From the NCBI GenBank assembly GCA_002427465.1, contig DIRC01000012.1:1-11960 (forward strand): a stretch of 11,960 nt of DNA, read 5' to 3'. The number at the start of each line of letters is the position of its first letter. Positions within the stretch are counted from its first letter, which is position 1. Both the position numbers and the translations under genes were made by a program. Shown one piece after another: positions 6,431-11,960 of this stretch. Below the pieces are notes generated by a model, which searched no databases, was not told the DNA's origin, and saw only the letters and a list, made by a program, of their open reading frames with translations. The stretch comes from Clostridiales bacterium UBA5446 (lineage in GTDB: Bacteria; Bacillota; Clostridia; Oscillospirales; Oscillospiraceae).

Positions 6431-6896
6431 TTATCAGGTGGGTATAGCCGGAATGAAGATAGCCCGGTCGCCCGACCAGCTTTGCGCCATTGGGCTGGGG
6501 TCGTGCGTGGGAGTGGCATTATACGATCCCGCCGCCCGCATTGGCGGGCTGATTCACATTCTGCTGCCCATTTATGCGGACTTTGCGGCGGGGAACCACA
6601 TTCGGACCAAATTCGCGGACTCCGGCATAAGCGATCTGGTGGACGAGATGGTGGCCCAGGGCGCGTCAAAGCGCCGGATGAAGGCTAAAATCGCCGGTGG
6701 GGCGGCGATGTTCGCGTCGGCGGGGGAGGCAATCGGCCTCAGAAATGTGGAAAGCTGCCGGCAGACCCTCAGGAACCTTGGGATACAGCTTGTAGCCCAG
6801 GATACCGGAGGAAATAAAGGGCGCACCATATATTTCGACCTTGAGACCGGCAATCTCACCGTGAGGATGGCAGACGGGCCGGAAAAAAGCATTTGA
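6417..6896 (+). CDS. cheD: CheD, chemoreceptor glutamine deamidase
   Basis: CheD hydrolyses selected glutamines on chemoreceptors to glutamates and in many species also works with CheC. Counting from ATG 6417 the protein is 159 residues, normal for the family. The core YQVGIAGMKIARSPDQL leads into GLGSCVGVALYDP with the nucleophile Cys30. GLIHILLP follows with His47; the 17-residue Cys-His spacing is as in Thermotoga CheD. The position six residues before the cysteine, a threonine in CheD proteins I recall, is Ala24 here. GRTIYFDLETGNLTV is near the C-terminus. The frame also has an ATG at 6375, but those 14 extra residues are Cys/Arg-rich and unlike the family. ATG 6417 or 6420 fits better even though its ribosome site is weak (see the overlapping short ORF). 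First gene of a cheD-cheY-cheA unit. Confidence 0.93.
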   Translation: MMRNSYQVGIAGMKIARSPDQLCAIGLGSCVGVALYDPAARIGGLIHILLPIYADFAAGNHIRTKFADSGISDLVDEMVAQGASKRRMKAKIAGGAAMFASAGEAIGLRNVESCRQTLRNLGIQLVAQDTGGNKGRTIYFDLETGNLTVRMADGPEKSI

Positions 6897-6934
6897 TTCT
6901 GCCGGGCGGATGTAATAAATGGGGGGTTCAAAAA

Positions 6935-7291
6935 ATGTCAAAAATCATGATCGTTGACGATGCGGCGTTCATGCGGTTAACCATCAAAAATATGCTCAAA
7001 AAAAGCCCGCACGTTGTGATTGGCGAAGCGGAAAACGGCAGGGCGGCCATTGAAAGGTACAAGGAGCTAGGGCCGGATATTGTAACAATGGATATCACGA
7101 TGCCTGAGCTGGACGGGCTCTCCGCCCTTAAGGAGATAATCCGCATGGACCCCGGGGCCAGGGTGATCATGGTTTCGGCCATGGGACAGGAGACCATGGT
7201 CAGGGAAGCGATTGTCAGCGGGGCAAAAGGGTTTATCGTCAAACCGTTCAAAGAAGAAGGTATTCTGTCGGCGATAGACAGGCTGGCATGA
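6935..7291 (+). CDS. cheY: CheY, chemotaxis response regulator
   Basis: This is a single-domain receiver protein of 118 residues that carries the phosphoryl signal from CheA to the flagellar switch. All receiver residues are visible: acidic pair Asp8-Asp9 in IMIVDDAAFMR, phospho-acceptor Asp53 in TMDITMPELDG, Ser81 in VSAMG and Lys103 in VKPF. No output domain follows. The start is the ATG at 6935, matching the family start MSKIMIVDD. An in-frame TTG at 6893 overlaps the cheD stop and would add an unlikely leader. The ribosome site is a G-run about eight bases upstream. Its position between cheD and cheA and the MDITMPELDG signature favour CheY over an unrelated receiver. Confidence 0.94.
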   Translation: MSKIMIVDDAAFMRLTIKNMLKKSPHVVIGEAENGRAAIERYKELGPDIVTMDITMPELDGLSALKEIIRMDPGARVIMVSAMGQETMVREAIVSGAKGFIVKPFKEEGILSAIDRLA

Positions 7292-7334
7292 ACGGCGTCA
7301 GGCCGCTAAAGGAATCAGGAGTGGGGGTGTTGCC

Positions 7335-9290
7335 GTGAATACGGACGAATCCATGCGCGAGGCATATATTGATGAAACCCAGCAGCTGCTGCAGTCGCTG
7401 ACGGATACGCTGCTTGCGGGGGAAAGGCATAAAAGACTCAGCGGGGATCAGATAAACGAGATCTTCCGGGTCATGCATACCATAAAGGGCTCGTCATCCA
7501 TGATGGCGTTTGATGAGATGACAAAGCTTGCCCATATCCTGGAGGACATGTTTTCCCAGGTTCGGGACAATGGGGCTTCGGATGCGCATTGGCCGGTGAT
7601 ATTTGATCTGACCTTTGATGCGGTATCATTTTTTAACGGCGAACTGGCAAAGCTGCAGGAAAAACGGCCCCCGGACGGCGACGCCACGGCTCTTGAAGGG
7701 CGGGTGCTCGCACACCTCGAGCGGCTTAAGGGGGACGCGCGGGAAGGGAAAGACGCCCCGTATTATAAGGTGAAGCTCTTCTTTGAGGACGGATGCCAGA
7801 TGGAAGGGCTGCGCGCCTTCGGCGTGGTTCAGAGCCTGAAGGGCATCTGCCGGAATATCGCGACGGTTCCGGAGGATACGGACGCCGACTCGGCTTCTGA
7901 AATGATCAGAAGCAATGGCCTTTGCCTTTATGTTCAGACGAATGAGAACCCCGACAAGCTGAAAAGCCTGATTGAAACCACGCTGTTCATGAAAAGCTAT
8001 AGCCTTCTGCCCATCGAGGCGGACGGGGGGGAGCTGCCGGAAGCTATGCGCCAGGCCCCGGCCGCGAAGGATAAGGGCGCTCCGGATGGGGGACGGGCGG
8101 AAGAATCAGGCCCTGAAACCATTGCGAGGCAAAACTTTATCAGCGTTAACGTTAACAAGCTTGACAAGCTGCTCAATATTGTCGGGGAGATCGTCACGGC
8201 CCAGTCCATGGTTTTCAGCCACGCGAATTTCGGCCGGACGCCCCACGACGGCTTTGACGCCGCCGCCCGGCAGCTGAATGCGCGCGTCAACGAGCTGCAG
8301 GATGTTGTGATGAACATCCGCATGGTCCCGGTGTCCACGCTGTTTCAGAAAATGCGCAGGCTGGTTCGGGATATGAGCCGCAAATTCAATAAGGAGATCG
8401 ACCTCGTCCTTGCGGGGGAGGATACGGAGGTGGATAAAAACGTCATCGATCATTTGTCGGACCCCCTTTTGCATATCATCCGAAACGCGATTGATCACGG
8501 CATTGAAGACGCTGAAACCAGACAGGCTCAAGGAAAACCGGCACGCGGCAGGATCACGATAGCGGCCCGTACAACAGGCGGCGATGTGATCGTATCCGTT
8601 TCCGACGACGGGAGGGGACTCCAGCGGGACGCCATATTGAAAAAAGCCCTTGAAAAGGGGATGCTGACCGAAATTGACGGGGAGATCCCGGATCAGGATG
8701 TTTTCGCGATGATCTTTCAGCCGGGGTTTTCCACCAAGGAGCAGGTGACGGAGTATTCCGGCCGCGGCGTGGGGATGGATGTGGTCAGAAAAAACATCGG
8801 CAGCATCGGCGGCTCGATATCCGTGGAGAGCCTGCAGGGGAAAGGAACCGCGTACAGGATAAGGATACCGCTGACCCTGACAATTGTGGACGGCATGAAG
8901 TTCACGATTGGAGAAATGGGCTTTATCGTTCCGACAGTCTCCGTAAGGGCGGTGGTCAAACCGGAGCCCGGAGACGTCTTCAAGGATTCCTTTGGGAACG
9001 AAATGATAATGCTTAAGGGCAAATGCTGCCGGCTTGTCCGCCTGAACCAATATTTCCATATCGACGGCGGGGTCACCGAGCTGAGCCGGGGGATGATTCT
9101 GCATATTGCTTCGGAGCGGGAGGAATATTGTGTTTTTTTCGACCGGCTTGAAGGGGAATATCAGGTGGTAATGAAAAACCTTCCGGGATATCTGAAAAAA
9201 TGCGCGCTGCCGCTGACGGGAATCGGTGGGTGCGCCGTTATGGGCGACGGGTCCATTTATCTGATACTCGACGTGAACGGGATATCGTAA
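7335..9290 (+). CDS. cheA: CheA, chemotaxis sensor histidine kinase
   Basis: CheA autophosphorylates under receptor control and passes phosphate to CheY. All five domains are present in 651 residues. P1 (about 1-105) has the phospho-accepting His48 in MHTIKGSSSMM. P2 (about 143-225, from YYKVKLFFEDG) is the probable CheY-docking domain. P3 (about 266-340) contains VNKLDKLLNIVGEIVTAQS. The P4 ATPase (about 340-510) shows the N box around IIRNAIDHGIE (Asn384), DDGRG (424-428) and GRGVGMDVV (from 476). The CheW-like P5 domain (about 515-651) binds CheW and receptor. The start is GTG 43 bases after cheY, preceded by a G-rich stretch. A double terminator follows the gene, so this unit ends here. 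Confidence 0.97.
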   Translation: MNTDESMREAYIDETQQLLQSLTDTLLAGERHKRLSGDQINEIFRVMHTIKGSSSMMAFDEMTKLAHILEDMFSQVRDNGASDAHWPVIFDLTFDAVSFFNGELAKLQEKRPPDGDATALEGRVLAHLERLKGDAREGKDAPYYKVKLFFEDGCQMEGLRAFGVVQSLKGICRNIATVPEDTDADSASEMIRSNGLCLYVQTNENPDKLKSLIETTLFMKSYSLLPIEADGGELPEAMRQAPAAKDKGAPDGGRAEESGPETIARQNFISVNVNKLDKLLNIVGEIVTAQSMVFSHANFGRTPHDGFDAAARQLNARVNELQDVVMNIRMVPVSTLFQKMRRLVRDMSRKFNKEIDLVLAGEDTEVDKNVIDHLSDPLLHIIRNAIDHGIEDAETRQAQGKPARGRITIAARTTGGDVIVSVSDDGRGLQRDAILKKALEKGMLTEIDGEIPDQDVFAMIFQPGFSTKEQVTEYSGRGVGMDVVRKNIGSIGGSISVESLQGKGTAYRIRIPLTLTIVDGMKFTIGEMGFIVPTVSVRAVVKPEPGDVFKDSFGNEMIMLKGKCCRLVRLNQYFHIDGGVTELSRGMILHIASEREEYCVFFDRLEGEYQVVMKNLPGYLKKCALPLTGIGGCAVMGDGSIYLILDVNGIS

Positions 9291-9334
9291 ACGCACCCCC
9301 TTTACGGCATTCCGGATATACATTAAATATATCA

Positions 9335-9378
9335 TTAAAAGCGGGAAAGAAGCCAAGAGGCTTCTTTCCCGCTTTTAA
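9335..9378. terminator. Strong bidirectional terminator between cheA and flagellin
   Basis: Arms at 9335-9354 and 9359-9378 are perfectly complementary over 20 bases with a 4-base AAGA loop. Each strand has a T4 run ending its outgoing arm, followed by AT-rich sequence on the minus side. It lies between convergent genes and can serve both the cheA transcript (plus) and the flagellin transcript (minus). Confidence 0.85.
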
Positions 9379-9398
9379 AAAGGCATGATTAAATACAG

Positions 9399-9426
9399 AA
9401 AAAGGCCCGGGCCAGCCGGGCTTTTT
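9399..9426. terminator. Second hairpin terminator between cheA and flagellin
   Basis: The GC-rich stem (CCCGG at 9406-9410 with CCGGG at 9416-9420, 5-base loop) is extended by an A5 run on the left and a T5 run on the right, with one bulged G. On both strands the stem is followed by five T residues, the form of an intrinsic terminator. It is the first terminator met by flagellin transcription and the second met by cheA. Confidence 0.75.
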
Positions 9427-9467
9427 CCGTATGGGTTTTGCTTTTGCCGGGGAATGTACGCAGACTA

Positions 9468-11420
9468 TCAGCCCAGAAGAGAAAGGACGTTCTGGGGCAG
9501 GGAATTGGCCTGGGCCAGCATGGCGGTGGCTGCCTGCTGCAAAATGTTCGCGTTGGTGAAGGTAGTCATTTCCTTCGCCATATCCACGTCGCGGATCTGG
9601 CTCTCGGCGCTGGTCAGATTCTCGGAGGAAGTGTCCAGATTGGCGATCTTATGATCCAGCCGGTTCTGGATGGCGCCAAGGTAAGCGCGCTGGGAGGAAA
9701 CCTGGTTGATGGCGTCATCCACGGCGTTGATGGATGCGGAAGCCGCGCTCTGGGTGGCGACGGAGGACGAGGCAACCCCAAGATAGTTGGCGTTCATCTC
9801 GTCGATGTAGATGGTCATCTCGTCGCCCTCGTTGGCGCCCACCTGGAAGGTCAGGCCGCTGCCGGTCTTGCTGGTTACGTCGAAAGAGGAGCCGGTGGTG
9901 CCGAAAGTGGCGTCAAAGGTGTGTTCGCCGGCGTGGGTGATGTCGCCGCTGCCGGCGGATACAACGCTTGCCAGCTTGGCCAGGCCCGCCGCGTCTATGC
10001 CCGTATCCGTACCGTCGGTTTTCGCGGCAAGGGTCAGGTCGATGGTGAAAGCGTCGTTTCCGGCAGCGTCCTTGAAGGTCAGCGTAGAAGTTTTTCCGCC
10101 GTCGGAGTCCGTGTTGATCTGCGCATATGTATCGGCGTCAAAGTTGCAGTAAAACGAAGCGCCGTCAATGGTTGCTTTCAAGCCGTCGGTGCCGTCGGCG
10201 GCGATTGCGATAGTGCCGTTGGTCAGGGTCGAATTATCCGCGGCCTTCAGATTTCCGTATTTGCCGCCCGCAGCGATTTTGGCTTCGCTGTCGCCCGTAA
10301 GGGCAATATCGGTCATTTCCGCTTTGTTCGCGGTGCTGACGCTGGAAGTCGTCAACTCATTGAAATTGACCTTGGCGCCGTTGGAGAAGGTAACGGAATC
10401 CATACCGGCCTCCAGCTTGACGGATTTTGCGCCGGTCAGATTCGCATACACGCCGTAGGTGGCTTCCTGGGCGTCCACGCCGCCGGTGGCGGAGAGCTTC
10501 AGCGCGTCGGAAATATCGTCGGCCAGGGTGCCCATGGTGGAGCCGTTGGTGGTATCGTAAGCGGTGGAGCTGGTTGTGGTCAGCGTAAAGGAAAACGCCG
10601 CGGCATCGCCGTTTGTAAAGTTCAGTGTCGCGGATTTGGTTCCGCCCTCGCCGTAAGCGTCCGCCAGCTGGCTTTCGCTCAGGATCGCCTTAAAGATCTG
10701 GCCGTTGTCGCCCTTGGCGGAGAAGACCATCTGATTGTTTGCCTCGTCATAGGTGGCGTCCACGGTATAGTTGCCGTTTGCCAGGGAAGACTCGCCGACT
10801 GAATTGGATACGGACCCCACTGCAAACGAATCGGAGGAGCTGGTGGCGGTGAAGGTGGACGCTTTTCCGGAGATGGCCGCGCTTTCCTGCTGGACGCTGA
10901 CGCTGAAGGCATAGCTGCCGGCGGCGGCGTTGCCCACCTCCACGGACAGACCGGATTGGGCGAGAATGACATTCGACAGCTTTGCGCGCTTCTGGGCCAG
11001 CGAGCCGTCCAGAAGGCTTTTCTTGTTGAAAGAGGCGTTGCCGGCGATGTCGTCCAGCTCCGACTGAAGTTGCTCGAACTCATCCTGCAGGGCGGTGCGG
11101 TCGATGTCGTCGTTGTTGGTATCGGAGGAGGACTGCACGGCCAGCTCGCGCATCCTCTGAAGGATCTCGGTTGACTCCGAGAGGTTGCCTTCGGCGGTCT
11201 GAACCAGAGAGATGGCGTCCTGGGAGTTGGCGGAAGCCTGATCGAGGCCGCGGATTTGGGCGCGCATTTTCTCGGAAATGGCGAGACCTGCGGCGTTGTC
11301 GGCCGCAGAGTTGATGGAATAGCCGGAAGAAAGCTTTTCGACGGCGCTGGCAATTTTATTGTTGTTCTTGGTGTATTGGGTATAGGTGTTCATTGCGGTA
11401 AGGTTGGTGTTGATGCGCAT
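9468..11420 (-). CDS. fliC: Flagellin, flagellar filament subunit
   Basis: This is the major filament protein, exported through the flagellar channel. It has 650 residues, long for a flagellin. The N-terminal D0/D1 region (1-140) includes MRINTNLTAMNTYTQYTKNN and, further on, QRMRELAVQSSSDTNNDDID. The C-terminal D1/D0 region (about 560-650) includes INQVSSQRAYLGAIQNRLDH and ends MLAQANSLPQNVLSLLG. The central 145-555 is a Ser/Thr/Gly/Ala-rich beta-type insert forming the surface domains, with two diverged copies of a module (about 215-283 and 401-469). Cys425 is the only cysteine. The start at 11420 is fixed by the family N-terminus and GGAGG eight bases upstream; the 44-residue upstream extension is not flagellin. 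The gene ends in tandem TGA-TAG stops. It has its own sigma-28-like promoter. Confidence 0.97.
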   Translation of the reverse strand: MRINTNLTAMNTYTQYTKNNNKIASAVEKLSSGYSINSAADNAAGLAISEKMRAQIRGLDQASANSQDAISLVQTAEGNLSESTEILQRMRELAVQSSSDTNNDDIDRTALQDEFEQLQSELDDIAGNASFNKKSLLDGSLAQKRAKLSNVILAQSGLSVEVGNAAAGSYAFSVSVQQESAAISGKASTFTATSSSDSFAVGSVSNSVGESSLANGNYTVDATYDEANNQMVFSAKGDNGQIFKAILSESQLADAYGEGGTKSATLNFTNGDAAAFSFTLTTTSSTAYDTTNGSTMGTLADDISDALKLSATGGVDAQEATYGVYANLTGAKSVKLEAGMDSVTFSNGAKVNFNELTTSSVSTANKAEMTDIALTGDSEAKIAAGGKYGNLKAADNSTLTNGTIAIAADGTDGLKATIDGASFYCNFDADTYAQINTDSDGGKTSTLTFKDAAGNDAFTIDLTLAAKTDGTDTGIDAAGLAKLASVVSAGSGDITHAGEHTFDATFGTTGSSFDVTSKTGSGLTFQVGANEGDEMTIYIDEMNANYLGVASSSVATQSAASASINAVDDAINQVSSQRAYLGAIQNRLDHKIANLDTSSENLTSAESQIRDVDMAKEMTTFTNANILQQAATAMLAQANSLPQNVLSLLG

Positions 11421-11514
11421 GGGATATTCCTCCTTGATGCATTTAAGCCGGCGTCCGTGCCGGCCGCTATTCTGAATCCAAGACGCTTTGTGTGCACACG
11501 CAAATCTTTTCTTC
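11421..11514 (-). promoter_or_regulatory. Flagellin mRNA leader with possible two-site CsrA control
   Basis: About 94 bases separate the predicted transcript start from the ATG. A 6-base-pair hairpin (11447-11452 with 11459-11464) presents ACGGAC in its loop, which contains the CsrA motif ANGGA. A second match, AAGGA, is part of the ribosome site AAGGAGG at 11429-11435. A site in a hairpin loop plus a site over the Shine-Dalgarno is the arrangement known for CsrA repression of hag in Bacillus subtilis. Neither csrA nor fliW is in the window, so this is inference. Confidence 0.45.
11490..11499. promoter_or_regulatory. 10-base palindrome GTGTGCACAC in the flagellin leader
   Basis: A perfect palindrome lies about 15-24 bases after the predicted flagellin transcript start. 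It could be a DNA operator site; with no loop it would be a poor RNA hairpin. The regulator is unknown. Confidence 0.25.
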
Positions 11515-11521
11515 ACACTAT

Positions 11522-11548
11522 TTATCGGATGAAACTTAGAGAAAATTA
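11522..11548 (-). promoter_or_regulatory. Sigma-28 (SigD/FliA)-like flagellin promoter
   Basis: Minus strand: TAAT, exactly 15 bases, then TCCGATAA. This closely matches the sigma-28 consensus (TAAA, 15 bases, GCCGATAT/A) and is where flagellin genes normally carry it. A-rich and T-rich tracts immediately upstream (to about 11700) could act as an UP element. Confidence 0.7.
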
Positions 11549-11760
11549 ACAAAAGTTTAAATTTAATTTTGCGATTTGGAAATGCACGGAACCAAAAGTA
11601 ATAAACAAAAGTTACATATTAGTCTTTTTTCTTAAGTATATGCTCATATTTATAACCATATCTGTTCAAAATGTGAATTGATTTTTAGAAATTAATATTA
11701 TATTGTACATCTTGTGCAATTGGAAATTTATCGAAATTTATCATATTTTTGGAGTTATTG
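11549..11760. other. AT-rich divergent intergenic region with a dyad and weak promoter-like sites
   Basis: No convincing gene is seen. The stretch is much richer in A and T than the rest of the window. It contains ACAAAAGTT twice (11549-11557 and 11605-11613), an imperfect dyad (ATTGTACA at 11702-11709 with TGTGCAAT at 11713-11720, 7 of 8 pairs) and a tandem 10-base repeat GAAATTTATC (11723-11742). On the minus strand a perfect TATAAT (11697-11702) abuts the dyad, but its -35 is poor. These are consistent with a regulated flagellin upstream region. Confidence 0.4.
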
Positions 11761-11767
11761 TCATAAT
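11738..11767 (+). promoter_or_regulatory. Weak sigma-A-like promoter facing right
   Basis: TTATCA, an 18-base spacer and CATAAT give 4 of 6 and 5 of 6 matches to the housekeeping consensus. It points toward the reading frame starting near 11877. AT-rich sequence makes chance matches common. Confidence 0.25.
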
Positions 11768-11769
11768 AT

Positions 11770-11812
11770 GGGAGATCCGCTTTGTTTTTCGGAACGTTAA
11801 CCCAGGTCTCCC
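11770..11812 (+). other. Possible structured leader upstream of the right-edge gene
   Basis: GGGAGA (11770-11775) pairs with TCTCCC (11807-11812), and the adjoining TCCG (11776-11779) pairs with CGGA (11790-11793), giving a stem with a 13-base bulge on one side. It begins about where transcription from the weak promoter at 11738 would start. No known riboswitch consensus is recognised. Confidence 0.3.
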
Positions 11813-11876
11813 GGGCTGGAATCAGGCGAACCCTCCATATCGCATTATGCTGCAAGAATAGAAAAGGCAGGAACTG

Positions 11877-11960
11877 GTGTTGGCCAATCAAATCAAATCG
11901 ATGCTCAGCCGAGCCAGCGATTCTTTTCGTAAAATAGAAAAGAAAAAACGGCTTCTTATT
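11877..11960 (+). CDS. Start of a further flagellar-type gene, possibly fliF (partial, runs off right edge)
   Basis: The frame is open from just after a TAG at 11859-11861 to the window end, 28 codons from GTG 11877. TTG 11880 is the alternative start and is better spaced from AGGAA at 11869-11873; no ATG occurs before 11901. The visible peptide is amphipathic and basic, with NQIKSMLSRASDSFRKIEKK followed by KRLLI. This resembles the short cytoplasmic N-terminus of FliF (MS-ring protein), where a helix and a Lys-rich patch precede the first membrane segment. The membrane segment itself would lie beyond the edge, so the identity is a guess from pattern and neighbourhood. That a gene begins here is more likely than its name. 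Confidence 0.35.
   Translation, partial: MLANQIKSMLSRASDSFRKIEKKKRLLI

Noticed and set aside
6139..6669. 176-codon minus-strand frame across the fliD-cheD gap
   Set aside because: Mostly antisense to cheD, Arg/Pro/Ser-rich, no ribosome site or family pattern.
8106..9356. 416-codon open frame on the minus strand, antisense to cheA
   Set aside because: His/Pro-rich product without motifs, fully opposite the certain cheA frame and crossing its end.
9438..10802. 454-codon open frame on the plus strand, antisense to flagellin
   Set aside because: Glycine-rich, low-complexity product of the flagellin codon bias read backwards; no family resemblance, and the flagellin frame is certain.
11421..11552. 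44-residue N-terminal extension of flagellin
   Set aside because: Flagellins begin MRIN and are exported without a leader; the extension covers the sigma-28-like promoter and ribosome site.
11770..11870. Possible c-di-GMP riboswitch upstream of the right-edge gene
   Set aside because: The conserved core sequences I know for class I and II are not present; only a generic stem is seen.
11685..11891. 68-codon minus-strand frame in the AT-rich region
   Set aside because: Needs a TTG start with no ribosome site, no recognisable family, and it covers likely regulatory sequence.
1..11960. Insertion sequences, CRISPR arrays, tRNA or rRNA genes, phage genes
   Set aside because: No transposase, spaced repeats, tRNA-like folds or phage-type proteins were seen on either strand.

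Overview
The window is part of a flagellar and chemotaxis gene cluster from what is most likely a fairly GC-rich clostridial-type member of the Bacillota. This is an inference from gene content: a CheD deamidase, a YaaR (DUF327) protein, a FliD carrying the insert with YPPLTDAQ...MSEKEIEKWE that I associate with Firmicutes, strong GGAGG-type Shine-Dalgarno sites and several GTG starts. No species can be named from the sequence alone.

Layout. Positions 1-5980 hold one minus-strand block, read right to left: fliD (cap), fliS (flagellin chaperone), a FlgN/FliT-like chaperone, a yaaR-like gene of unknown function, cheW, a transmembrane chemoreceptor (mcp) and cheR, which runs off the left edge. 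Spacing is tight, and hairpins sit between yaaR and cheW and between mcp and cheR. Positions 5981-6416 are a divergent control region with sigma-28-like promoter candidates on both strands and a 38-codon upstream ORF overlapping the cheD start. Positions 6417-9290 hold a plus-strand block, cheD-cheY-cheA. It converges on a long minus-strand flagellin gene (650 residues, 9468-11420), with two back-to-back, apparently bidirectional terminators between them (9335-9426). Positions 11421-11876 are the flagellin leader and an AT-rich divergent control region. A further plus-strand reading frame begins near 11877 and runs off the right edge; its 28 visible codons resemble the N-terminus of FliF, with low certainty.

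How the genes fit together. The receptor, CheW and CheA form the signalling array. CheA phosphorylates CheY, which acts on the flagellar switch. CheR (methylation) and CheD (receptor glutamine deamidation) adjust the receptor. FliC is the filament, FliS its chaperone, FliD the cap, and the FlgN-like protein probably a chaperone for hook-associated proteins. CheB and CheC are not seen here and may lie outside.

This is largely an ordinary motility locus, and I do not see a new multi-gene system. The points most worth a second look are: a flagellin leader that looks like the two-site CsrA/FliW-controlled leader of Bacillus hag; the yaaR-family gene inside the flagellar operon; the short ORF overlapping cheD; a CheD lacking the expected triad threonine; and a flagellin with a diverged internal repeat and a single cysteine.
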